A model generated the notes under the pieces. The model was given only the letters and a program-made list of their open reading frames with translations, was not told where the DNA came from and searched no databases. From Coprinellus micaceus (taxonomy: Eukaryota; Basidiomycota; Agaricomycetes; Agaricales; Psathyrellaceae): a stretch of 64,000 nucleotides of DNA. Positions within the stretch are counted from its first letter, which is position 1; every line of letters begins with the position of its first letter. A program made the translations under genes and the position numbers. Shown here piece by piece: positions 46,242 to 57,685 of the stretch. Location of the stretch: positions 1,054,001-1,118,000 of the forward strand of contig OX596344.1 in assembly GCA_951394405.1 (NCBI GenBank), written 5' to 3'.

Positions 46242-49200
46242 ATGAGTTCTCTGGCGTTTCTGGTGACGGAGCTTCAGGTACGTAGGGCGTCCAAGTATGC
46301 GTGGTAGAGGTTCACCTGCATCATGTAGTCATTATCGAGCGAAACGCGCAGACGGCATCCCGAAATTCGCGAGGTACATCGTTACACCATTCATGCAGAC
46401 CAAAGGACGGGCTATTAATGAGTGGTTCAGGCAGCGGAGAAGTCGCTGGCGATCCTACGGTCATCTCCAGAGCAAGCGACGGCGAGTCTGTCGGCAGGTG
46501 AGTCCCAGAAACCGCCAGATAGGGGCGAATCTCAACCGTATGCAGATGGCCCACAATCTGAAGAGCTCTTGAAGCCCGTCTTCATGGGCTGCGCGACGAA
46601 GAACCCCAAAGTGGTCGCCATATCCCTCGGCTCGCTGCAGCGGCTCATATCTCTCAAAGCCGTGCCCCAATCCGCCGTCCCGCTCATCGTCAGTACGATG
46701 AGTGATGCCATGTCCCAGGGCGTCGATATCCAGTTGCGCATCCTGCAAACGCTCGTGTCTCTAATACCTAACTTTCCTGCGATCCACGGAGAGCTTCTAG
46801 GCGATGTGCGTGCATCGCTTATCGCTTTAGAGGGAGGCTGCTGACGCATCTTAGGCCCTACTTCTATGCTTCAAGCTCCAAGAGTCCCGGATTGCAGTCG
46901 TATCATCGACTGCGGCTGCGACGCTCCGTCAGCTGGTCATGTTCGTCATGGACAAGATGGTGTACGAAGAAGGAGTGCTCGAGTCCAACGAGAAGCCCCC
47001 GTTTCCCCTCTCCGAAGTCCGACTCCCAAATGGTAGTACGAAGCTGCTTGGGCCGTCGTCTGTCGACGCCTTCTCCGTGTTCGAAGATCTGTGCCTCCTC
47101 GCGAATTCGGAGCACCCCCACTTTCTGAAACTCGAGTCGCTGCACAAGACCTTTGCGTTGGAGCTGGTGGAAAGCGTTCTGACCAATTATCATGTCCTTT
47201 TCCGGAACCACGATGAACTCATTCTCCTCCTACAACACCATCTCTGCCCGCTGCTCCTTAAAACCATGTCGGACCGCCCCGTGTTCCCGCTCATCCTGCG
47301 ATGCACCCGCGTCATCTTCCTCCTGCTCAAGCAGTTCTCCGGGCAGCTATGCACCGAGGCGGAGGTATTCCTGATGTTACTCATCAGGATACTGACGGAG
47401 GACGGGACCTCGGAGACCGGGGTGAGCGAGTCGCATTACCACCACCACGTTCAAGGCGCGAGGCCGGGGTGGATGCGGGTCATCTCCATGGAGGTGATGA
47501 GGGGGTAGGTACCTCTCACTAATCTCACCAGTGCCCGAGCTAACGTCCGTTTAGGGTATGCAGCGATGGAGAATTAATGCGCAACATTTGGAGTCGATAC
47601 GATTCCCAAGAGGGAGGATCGAAAGTCTTTACTTCCCTACTTGCTGCACTGAAGAGGATTCTGACGGAGAAGCCAAACCTCCTGGGAACGTGCAACCAGA
47701 TGGCCGGCCTTGGTGTTCACGGAGAAGGGCAGGACTACGGAATGGGTGTCGGTAGCGTGGCTGGTCGTGTGGCAAGTGCAACCATGTCTGGTGTCGTGGG
47801 CATGATTGCCGGTGAACATGGGCTGAGCCTCCAAGGTTCCTCAATGAAGCTGCAATGGTGAGCATCCTATGTTACTCACGAATACACCCCTTTGTGGAAC
47901 TCATCCTTCACTCAGTATAGACCAGCTAGACAAGGCCGATGCCCCTCCCATACCCGAGCCCTACATCTACCTGCTTGCAGTGCAATGCACCGTCTCCCTA
48001 TGCGAAGGCCTCGCCTCCTTCGCCGGGCCCGTCTACAGCGCCCTCGTCATTCAACGCCCCCGCGCCGCTGGGGAGCCTCCCATCCGCGCCCCGCCGGCCC
48101 TCGACGTCTCCTCTCTCCCCCAAGATGACCCCCAAACCATCCAACTCCGCATCGTCCAAGACATAATATCGAACGGGTGGCCAGCATTCCTCGCCGCACT
48201 TTCCTTCATCATCGCGACCAACCTCTCAGACGAACTCTTCGTGGAAGTGCTGGCGAGCTACCAGGCGCTTACGAACGTTTCCGGGATGCTTGGCCTTACG
48301 ACACCCCGAGACGCTTTCTTTAACAGTTTGGCGAAGTATGCTGTTCCAACTCGGGTTGTGTCGAGTATAGAAACGTATAACGAACCTCCAATCACACCAA
48401 GGTCGGCGACCACAGCGGTCGCGGAAGGTTTGGGTCTGGGAGGGGCGCCGCAACAGCCACCTGGCTTATCCGAGAGGAATATGGCGTGTTTGAAGGTGTT
48501 GGTGGGATGTGCGCTGTTCTTGGCAGGAAGTCTGGGTGAAAGTTGGTACGGGGTCCTCGAGACGCTGCAGAACGCCGACTACGTCTTGACGTTCAAGACT
48601 GGCGGTGGTGGTGGTATCCCTCACTCTACCAGTGGTGGAAAACGTGGCTTATTTGGATCTGGGGCTCCATCGACTGGTGGTATCCCACCAAGCCGGTCGG
48701 CCTCGCTGAACGCGTCTCAGAGCGCCGGATCTATGTCTTCGCAGGGTTCTCGGCATCCCTTGTTGACGGATTTGGAGCCGGAGACACTTGTGCACGCCAT
48801 TCAGCGGTTGTTCGATTCGTCGAAGAATTTGGAGGACAATGCATTCAAAGCCTTTGTAGAGGCGCTGTGCAAGCTGAGCAGCGAGATGATTGGGATGCAG
48901 AGCGATACGGGGATGGTGGCGTACTCGTCTTCGGAGAGTTTGGATGACTCGAATAGTAATAGTTTACGAGTCGATACGAGTGATGCGAAGCATCGGAGAA
49001 GGATGAGCGGAATCTACATTCCAAAGAATCAGGTGTGCCTTTCCTCATTCCGCAATCATGTCCTTGCGATGTTCTGACGACGACACGATAAACAGAGAGC
49101 AGGCGACTTCGGCATATCGAAACTCGGCGGTGTCTCCCTCTCCAACATCCACCGGCTCATCTATCGCTCCCCCGATATCGCCTGGAGCTCCATTACCAAG

Positions 49201-52200
49201 CACCTCATTTCCATCGTCCGCCTCCCCCTCGCCCCTCAGAGTATACGCGTGCAAGCAGCTCAAGTAGTCGACGACATCCTAGTAGTCGTCCCGCGCAACC
49301 TCACACATTCGCAAGAGTTGCAGGCGCCCGTCCAACGCCGCGTCCTCGAAGTCCTATCCCGGCAAATTATCCCCGACCCAAGCAATGGGTACTCGGGTGA
49401 CACCACCACTGGCGTCGAGTTAAGGCGGATGGGGCTGGAGACGTTGCATCAGATCCTCCAGGGATCGGGGCATACGTTCGTGGTTGGGTGGGAGCTCGTC
49501 TTCCAAATGTTGGAGAGTGTGTGCAAGCCATTTGGTCCTCCGCGGTCCATGTCGAGTGACTCTGTCTCCGTGTTGAGAGGGTCTGGAGCATCACCAGCCG
49601 TCCGGCTCAAGCCTCTCCCCCTAGGTTTGGGCAACCCAACGGAAAGGAGCTACTCTGCTTTGGTCAAGATCGCATTTCAATCTTTGACCCTCGTCTGCGA
49701 CTCTGTGTCCCTCCTCTCTCCAGCACACCTTCGGTTGTGCATTGCTACCCTCGGTCAATTTGGACGGCAGTCGGATACGAACATCGCCCTCACCGCTGCT
49801 GCAAGCCTTCTATGGAGCGTATCCGATGCTATCCAAGCCAAGCGGAAGGATGTTGACGAGGAACCGGAGTACAGCGAACTCTGGCTTTACCTTCTCCTGG
49901 AAGTCTTGGGCCTGTGTACGGATTCCCGCCCGGAAGTAAGGGATGGAGCGATTCAGTCGTTGTTCAGGGCGATGCAGTTGTACGGGTCGACGCTCAACTC
50001 GGATACGTGGGACGAGTGTGTTTGGAAGATTACGTTCCCCCTTGTCGATGCCATTACCAGCGAGATTAGGGAGCGACTTTCGGCGGACCCTCAGGACATC
50101 CAGGCGAACCGCGCTTGGGACGAATCGAAGATACTCGCGGTCAGCTCTATTGGCTCCATCTTCAACGACTTCCTGCTCTCCAAGCTCATCCTCCTGGATT
50201 CCTTCGGGGACGCCTGGGACGCTTTCGTCACCCGCATTCAAGACTGTGTGGTGTTGGATAACCGGCCTGTGAGCCCCCCTGCGCTGAGGTGCCTGGAGAG
50301 GGCTGTTAGAGCTCTTGGTGCTGCTGAGGGGGTGATGAAGCCGAGGGTTGTGGAGGCTCTGCAGAGGGTGTGGGAGGCGATTGATGTTATGGGGGGTGCG
50401 GCTAGTAAGCGAGGGAATGAGGAAGGGTCGCCGCATCAGCCATTTACCCAGGAGAGCTTAGTGGCATATGTTGATGTTATCCAGAGTACGCGGACAACGA
50501 ACGGTGCTCTCACCGGGAAGGAGTGGGATATCGAGAGGTTAACCCGGTTGATGATGATCCTGAAAGGCACGTCTGAGTCTCGTACAGGCTCGTATATGTA
50601 TATGCTGAACTGCTTTTTAGGTGTCCTCACCTACCCCTACTCCCCGGATTATCGACCGGATGTTGACGCCCTGCCTCCCGTCCAGGTTCGTCTTATACCC
50701 ATCATGTGATAGTTGTCTGACCTTCTACAGAGCGTAGTGATCGCTACTGCGGAAGGCATCGACCTCTCAATTCATGGGTCACCCTCCCTGGTAATGAAGG
50801 ATCTCTCGGAATACGCCACTCTGGCTTTCCTTGCAGCTTTCGACGCACAACCCCAACCAAATAGCCACACTCCTCAAACCCCACAGAAGAGAGTCACGTA
50901 CATAGCCCTCTCGAAGAAGGTCATGCCCAAGCTTGTTGGCCTTTTCATGCGGTTCAAGGCGTCGCCGGAAATCTACAGCGACGGCACAGTCGAGGCTGTT
51001 TTATCCGTGAGTCACGTCGCCTTCTTGTGACGGTCGCAGTGCTCACGATGTTTTATATTCAGGCATATTCGATACCTGTTAAGCTGAAGTACGATTGCCC
51101 AAGTCCGTCAAAGTTTGGGAAGGACGAACCATTGTGGAAAACTGCTACGAATAGCTTCCTCAGCATTATTAAGGAGTGTACTCCTCAAATCAAGGCCCTC
51201 GGCGACGGTACGTCCTTAACGTTGCGACGGAAGTGCCTCGACAGTGGCTCACCCTCCCATCCAGCTCTCTCAGATGAGCGTGTCGAAGGCTTATGGCACC
51301 AGGTCCTGGATGTGTTCCGCGGTGGCATCCTCGCCGACTGGTTAGTCCCCTCACACCCTCTTACAAATTTAGACAAGTCCTGATGGTGAAACTTCAGCTC
51401 ATACGCCGAGACTTTCCCTTTCGATGTCCAAGTGGAAGAAGAGAACTTCGATCTCTCCCTCATCGCGTCCCTAGAAATCGACGTCATGCCTCACATCGGA
51501 GACCACCGTGTGCCCGACGCGCTCGTGTCTCGGCTCTCAAAGATCCTTCAGCAGGGAAGCAGACTTTATGAGTTTGAGCACGACCGGATACCGAGACCGT
51601 CGGTGTCCCCCGTCCCTAAGCACGGCAAGTCCCGCTCACGGAGCTCCGACCTGACGAAAGTCGATGACGAAGTGCACGGGATTGGGAAGACCGACATCGG
51701 CACTCTCGTCCCTCGAGAAAGGTTCTCGTATTGGTGCTTCGACCTGCTATTCTTGGTTTGCTCAAATGTAACAAGCGGTATGCACAGCCAGGCTCCACCC
51801 TCTGTCAACACCTCTGACCTCCGTTCCAGAGAAAGAGGAGTCGAGAAGGCGTCTCGCCGCGCTGAGCTTGCCCGCATTACTTAACCGCTCAGGAGCAGCA
51901 CTTGTAAACTACATCGCAGATCAATCCCTTCGCGGGGGGTTACCCTTCCCAAGGTATGCAAACCCGCTTCTGGCCCATGACCCACAGTGTTGAAACGTTG
52001 AATAGGGCGCGGGAGGAGGAGCTCGTATATGTGCTTCGGAAGCTGCTCGATCTCCGCCTCTGGTCTGGTTCCCTTTGGGCGGCGTTCTCAGATAACCCCA
52101 CAGATCACTCTATTTCCCAACCTAGTGAGTACATGGCCTAGCGTAAAGCTAGAGGATCTGAGACCCTGACGACCTTTCCTTTAGCTGCCGCTGAAATGGG

Positions 52201-52489
52201 ATTATCGACACCACCCGAACTTATTGCTGACTCGGTAAAACGCTCGTCTGTCGCCCATCTTTTCCACTTCTACACCTCGCTCTGCGAAATTGCATCTATT
52301 CCGGGGCGGACACCCACTGCATGGGTATCGAAGTCTTCGACGAGCCTTTCAGCCGCTGACCGGAAGCGGGGGCTCGAAGCAAAGACGACTGCGGATGAAT
52401 ACATCCACGACGTCTCGGAAATTGATGCAAGAAGGCTTGCGAGGGATTGCCTGAAAGCTGTGGGGAAGGAGATGGGAGTTTCTCAGTGA
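46242..52489 (+). CDS. MON2 homologue, Golgi/endosome trafficking scaffold
   Basis: Exons 46242-46277, 46431-46497, 46546-46805, 46855-47504, 47555-47857, 47916-49032, 49096-50685, 50731-51006, 51063-51207, 51265-51340, 51398-51777, 51830-51953, 52006-52124, 52185-52489 (1,815 aa). It starts MSSLAFLVTELQ-AAEKSLAILRSS and contains helical-repeat regions typical of the large Arf-GEF relatives: KNPKVVAISLGSLQRLISLK, RVISMEVMRG, FYNS-like HUS-type segments, and TFPFDVQVEEENFDLSLIAS. There is no Sec7 catalytic domain, as expected for MON2. Known MON2 proteins bind Dopey/flippase partners at the trans-Golgi and endosomes. The length is close to other fungal and animal MON2 proteins. The 48-nt segment 46498-46545 is open in frame but has GTGAGT and TGCAG ends, so it is treated as an intron. 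Confidence 0.92.
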
Positions 52490-52740
52490 GACCCTGGTTG
52501 CGATGTATGTACATTACCATGTCTGATAATGCTCATAATACCCTTAGTGCTTCTACTGTAATACAGACAAACAGGCAAGTATGCCCCTGACCCCAAAAAC
52601 CCAATTTCCTGCTCAAACGTCTAAACCCTGAGCTTGAGTTGTAGCAGGTGTGTAGATAGAACCGTTCATGAACATCTCCCATCTCGATAAGCAGGACCCC
52701 TCGTAGTCATCTGGGGTATCGGTGAGTTTTTGGCCCATTC

Positions 52741-54437
52741 TCAGTGTGCTATGCAGGGAACACGCTCACCAAAGTTGTTTTCGGGATCACACGTACACCT
52801 ACCCTTCTTCCAGTTGTCGCCTTGCTTGGGACAGTGAGTGAACGGAGGGTGTTCATAGCCGATCTCGTCGAAGAAGTGGAGCTTGTCCTTCGGTAAGAAG
52901 AGGGCAGCTGCAATGCTGTGGACTGGGGCGTCTCCCCATCGCTTGTAGTGGTTTTTAGTACGAACCACAGTATTGAAAGGGGGGCAGGTTACCTCGTAGT
53001 AGAAACCTCCCTTTATTTCGAGGTATTGGAAGTATGCCTGGTAAGCCTCTCCCCTCCAGAAGTCCATATCCGCAACTTCAAAGTTACTCCAAACTGCGAG
53101 GTTCGTGTCAGTGACCAAGGTCGGCCTAGGAGGATTGCCAAACTTACAGTGGCACATATTGTAGGTCTCGCCTCCATCGTCCGAGATGAAGTCCAGCGAG
53201 TTGTCGCTGGGCACATATTGAGGATAAAGATTCGTGAATTCTGAAGAAGCCTCAGTCCGAGAAAGTCTGAAAGTTGCCAGAGTTCCGAACCTCGCGTTGC
53301 GTCCCACAAAGTCCGTATCGTCTCGGGAAATTCGTAGAGAGAAATCGTGAAGCCTACAATTCCACATCAGGGCGAGCCTCGAGAGCGGATACGGAGACAG
53401 CAGGTACCCACCGTACGTCTTGTTATGGTCTTCCATGTAGACAAAAGGATCAAAGTGGAGATCACAGTGGAAGTGGACATCCGGTCTACAAAGCTTAGAA
53501 CGATGCCAGAAACTGTTGGTGGGAAGACATACTCTACACGCCAGTACCACCGGTATTTTTGTACGAGTGGATGGTGAAAGAAGAACTATTCTTGGATCAG
53601 CTAACCACTAGAGAGTGACAGTATCCTAGTCTACTCACCCCGGAGTTAAACCGACACATGTTGCGATACCTACGTGTTCTGAGGTTAATAGGTTGGAGAG
53701 AAGAGGACCGGTTACTTGGGCTTACGCGACACTCTCTAATTCACGGATCAGTAGGTGCGCTGCGATAACGATTTCTGCTCACCTCCATAGATAACGCCTT
53801 CCCCTACCATCCAGTCTCTCCAAGCCTCCGCCGTTGGTTCGTCGACCCAGTCAGGTTGCTTCCAATGCTTTTGTGGGATCAGTCCGAATTCCACCTTTGC
53901 GTCTGTCAGCATGGATATGTGCCTAGTTCAATTAAGCACGGGGGTCGCTGGGGGAGATAACCAGACGGACGACACACTCTTTGAACTTATCGTCAAAGGG
54001 CTCGTCATTGAGGAGGACGTATGGGTAGCGGTACCGACTGTTGAACCTGTCCTCAATCTCGCGAATACTCTTCGCTGTGCCTGCAAGGTCAGAGTTGCGC
54101 GCAAGGATAACAAAGGAGGCGTTTGCTCGTCGTCCAGGCGCCAAATTCTCGTTGACAGTTTGCACTGGCTTTGAAGTCCCTGGAAGGACCTCAATGGTCG
54201 GCTGTGAGTTCAAAATCCTAGGATAGTGCGTACCAGGCACGACATGAAAGTTGCGCCATTCGTCTTCAAACCTGTTAGGACGGAAAATTGATAGATACCC
54301 GAGGAAGAGCTGCCAGAAGATATTAATATTGAACGTCGGTGCAAAGGGCCGACGGATTCAGCACGCACCAAGAAGCCCGTAATGGACACCAACACTTTCG
54401 GGCCACTGGGCAAGGTTGAGATTGTCATGAGTGCCAT
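52741..54437 (-). CDS. GT15 alpha-1,2-mannosyltransferase (KRE2/MNT1 family)
   Basis: Minus-strand exons 54437-54369, 54309-53967, 53902-53783, 53735-53726, 53669-53639, 53585-53533, 53485-53412, 53353-53291, 53240-53148, 53093-52993, 52941-52741 (385 aa). A signal anchor (VLVSITGFLLFLGYLSIF) makes it a type II Golgi protein. Family landmarks: ASFVILARNSDL, YPYVLLNDEPFDDKFKE, VEFGLIP, YRNMCRFNSGFFF, WRVEPDVHFHCDL (metal-binding EPD), NMCHFWSNFEVADMDFW (with the catalytic Glu position of Kre2), RWGDAPVHSIAAALFLPKDK. It should transfer mannose from GDP-mannose to O- or N-linked glycans. A 10-nt exon (53726-53735) gives the spacing IYG-ESVA-YRNMCR seen in Kre2. The second intron (53903-53966) has alternative donors, so a few residues before VEFGLIP are uncertain. 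It is convergent with the MON2 gene, 251 bp apart. Confidence 0.9.
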
Positions 54438-55943
54438 ACCACTTTAACCTGCCCAGAAGGGAGATAAGGGAGTACCAAGGCGAATTCGTGTCGGTGCCGC
54501 AGAATATAAGCGAGCAGTCTTCCCCTGAGAAACGGAAGAGAACGATGGAGGCACGGGTCCAAAGCGCGCAGCACGTCGGTTCCGAGTATTGACCTCCAAG
54601 CATCTAACTGTACCTCGCCATAATGCCCTCGCCACCGTGTGCCAGGAATGGGGGACTTTAGATGGCAGGAAGCAGTCCGTTTGCAGGAAGATATTCGGAA
54701 GAAATTGAGGAAGCATAACGAACTCTGTGGTAGCAACCAGAGAAGACGACAATGGCGGCCGGTTGATTTCCCTATATTTACCCTTTTGGACCGCTACTTA
54801 TCAGGGCTAGGATGGCTCCTGGGACTCGTAGGAGCCACGTCGAGCTTGTGGAGAGATGGTGGGATTGAGGAAGGCTGCCCGGGCCATGTTCAATCCGGCA
54901 AATGCCGAGGACAATGAACCAGAATGAACCCTCGGACGAATTTTGAGAAAGATACCAGATGATACAAAGTTTACAGCTGTTTGCAAAATCGTAGACCTTT
55001 TGAAAATGCAGGGGACACCGCTCGGACACGCGCCTACCTACACCCTCTCCAAGAGTCCCCATGACAGGCTCCGCGTCCGAATTTGGGCCCTTCCCCGCCA
55101 GTCCACCGCCCGCCTGCGATTCCCTGCGTAGGTGACTTTGCTGGAATAACATGGGGAGTTACCACCCTGTCCCTATTGGCCGGAAAGAGCGACCCATGGC
55201 GACAAGATAGCGAGGAGCGATGCCCAAAGGCACAACGGTGATGTGGGGTGGGCAGGTGTCGGGTTCCGTCATTCTACCAAATCTAGGGTTTACCTAACAA
55301 AAAGGCGCGGACCCCAGGATTTTGGAAAAGGTCTACGATATTACAAATAGCTGTAATGGCTATGGGCCGTACTATGGGGGAGATGTTCTAAGAGTTTCGG
55401 CGAGGCACAGCAGCACAACAACTGATCGCGCCTGCCAGTTACAGTGGGCGCCAGAACTGGCACCCTATACTCCGAGTCCGCTTCCTCCTTGAGATGCGAC
55501 ATCAAATAGTCGTAGGGACTCGTAGAAGTCTCCATTGCGTCAATTCCATTTGAGGTTGCAAACTTGGCTCTGAATCTGGGGCTGTCCTGACAGCCTAGCA
55601 GGGAAGTCCTTGGTTACACCTTGGGGTATCCGGTTGGTGCGCAACCCTGTGGTACAAACCCTATAATACTAAGTGTATATAGGCACGGAATGCGTACTGT
55701 GAAGCAGTAGGATCAGCTTCCCTGCCTAGAAACCCCAAGGATGCCCGGATCATATCATGGGCGCTTATTTTGCCATGTGACCGCGGCCTCGGGGCCGCAA
55801 GACCCCTGGAGAAGTTCAAGGTGAGCCTACGACACTCAAAACCCGAGTGCTAGGGATGGTGGGCCACTTGAACTCGAGCTCAACGTGAGCTAAAAAAGGG
55901 GGGAAACATGGATATATTGCTCTAGTTATCTCAATTAACACAA
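54438..55943. other. 1.5 kb region without a supportable gene
   Basis: It starts with the mannosyltransferase promoter and ends just before the tRNA. Overlapping minus-strand frames at 54425-54752 and 54778-55152 show no domain or splice chain. Confidence 0.45.
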
Positions 55944-56054
55944 GGCAAGATGGCCGAGCGGTCTATGGCGTGTGACTCAAGCGAAAGCTTGCCTCTTCTC
56001 GAGGTCGTATTCTCATGGGAGTATCCCGCGTGGGTTCAAATCCCACTCTTGTCA
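55944..56054 (+). tRNA. tRNA-Leu (anticodon CAA) with an intron
   Basis: The 5' strand GGCAAGA pairs with the 3' strand TCTTGTC, followed by discriminator A at 56054. The D arm (TGGCCGAGCGGTCTATGGC), a long variable arm (TTCTC/GAGTA) and the T arm GTGGG-TTCAAAT-CCCAC are all present. The anticodon stem TGTGA/TCGTA encloses CTCAAG, giving anticodon CAA, and an intron of about 22 nt sits one base 3' of the anticodon, the usual place. The long variable arm fits leucine. This reads UUG codons. Confidence 0.95.
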
Positions 56055-56056
56055 TC

Positions 56057-56061
56057 CTTTT
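56057..56061 (+). terminator. RNA polymerase III terminator of the tRNA-Leu gene
   Basis: A TTTTT run starts three bases after the mature tRNA end, and a second, longer T run (TTTTTTT) lies shortly after at about 56066-56072. Confidence 0.8.
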
Positions 56062-56072
56062 TGACGTTTTTT

Positions 56073-57685
56073 TGACTTGGAGGAAGCAGAAGAAACGGTA
56101 TTTCAGGTGCGGAAGGGGAGTATGAGGAAGGGGGACAGCGATCACTAGGTGGGCGCTTGTTTTGACAGGCCAAGGCCGACCGACTGGGTTCCAGAAACCG
56201 AGGTTCATTACAAGGTAGTTGTGACATTGAGTGTCGTGCAAATTGAGTGAAAACGAGAAGGCTGCATCTTATTGCGCGGCCCAGTATCGATTGCGTTGGC
56301 CCAAGTGATCCAGACCCGATTTATTGTGCCCACGTCAAAATCGTAATTCGAAGGGCTCGTGCATTCGCCAAAGGTTCATGCCTCAAATTGTGGACGCTTT
56401 GAGCCGTGACCGGCTCAACGGCTCGAGCAACTGCACCATGAGGCTGGGGTAGAGCCTGCGTCGATGTCGTAGGGGGAGTGTCCCTAATTTTGCAGGTATC
56501 TTGTTTATATATCCCTTGGTTCCTTCCTACCTTGGGAGCAGGGGTCACGGCAGTAACACGAACTTGAAATGGTCCGCAAGGGGCAAAATCAGTTTGGTTC
56601 CGTTTGAGCTTGGCAGTGGGGCACTCCCCGCAAAATGCCGGCGGCAAATGCCGAGGGACTTAGACGCCCAAGTCCATTGTTCGGAAGCAGATTAGAAATT
56701 TGAATTGGCAACTCTATTTGTCAAGGGTTACTATCTGCACCCACTTGGTCCTCGTCCTGGGGTGGATTTGGAGCAGCTTGAGGTATAATTTGAGGTGATT
56801 ATCAGGGAGAAAACCTTCGTGCAACAGGGCCAGCCTCAACCCCGAGCGTGCGCTCCTCCCAGGACGAAGCATTTGGAGCTATGCGGCCCTGCAAGCACTG
56901 CCCATCTGGGTCTGCATGCCCTACTCGTGGCCCGAAAGTCTAGCATTGGAGAGTCCGGGCTTGATATTGAGAGGTGAGAATTGGGAAAGTTGCACCCGTC
57001 GGGCAGGATCTGTGGATCTTCGGTTTGTGGGCGCTAATCGTCACAACTGCTCCGCTCCTTAGAAGGAGCCCTCCTGAAGCTTTCTCGCAGTGAAACTGGG
57101 CGTCGGAAGAATAGGGTGCCAACCATGGACCGGATTCTTCCGTTAGAAGGAGTGGAGGTAAATTCGTTGATATCGATTAGTGGCGGTCTGCTTTCTGGTC
57201 CCCATCCAAAATTGTATCACATAGGAGAGCCCCTGGGGTTTACTTCCTTCGAGAACATGCACCTCCAGGCCATCTCAAAGCCCCACCGTTTTCATGACTC
57301 CCTCCACGACAAATCGGCCGTGCGAACGAAACAAGAAGCGAGGCTGAGGTAATCGAAGCCTGTGATGACACTGGCCTCGCCTTGAGAACTCGACAGCTCT
57401 CCATCTTTTTTCTGCGTTTCCCCCTCTTCTTCCCGACTCAGCTTCTTCCAACGCTCACGACCAAGATTTGGACGGAATAACGACATACGATCCACGCAAT
57501 TTGAGCTGAGGTCGCCCCGAACTCGCTGGACTAGACACTTGCCACCTCACTCTCGTTTCGGCCACTACTTCAATCTTCGTTCATAATACCAAGGGGATTT
57601 CGAGACAAAAGGGAACCCACCGCCTCAAACTGGACACATAATACCACCTCCAAGCCTATACCACGCACTCTAATATACCACTACC
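56073..57685. other. 1.6 kb region without a supportable gene
   Basis: No domain-bearing frame is seen on either strand. The 3' part is the xylulokinase promoter, with T/C-rich stretches around 57400-57430 and 57540-57600. Confidence 0.45.

Noticed and set aside
46498..46545. In-frame reading of this 48-nt segment as MON2 coding sequence
   Set aside because: It has GTGAGT and TGCAG ends and the usual intron length; being a multiple of three it stays open by chance. Treated as an intron, though retention cannot be excluded.
54425..54752. Minus-strand frames upstream of the mannosyltransferase as its first exons
   Set aside because: The signal anchor starts cleanly at the ATG at 54437, and the frames further up have no splice link to it.
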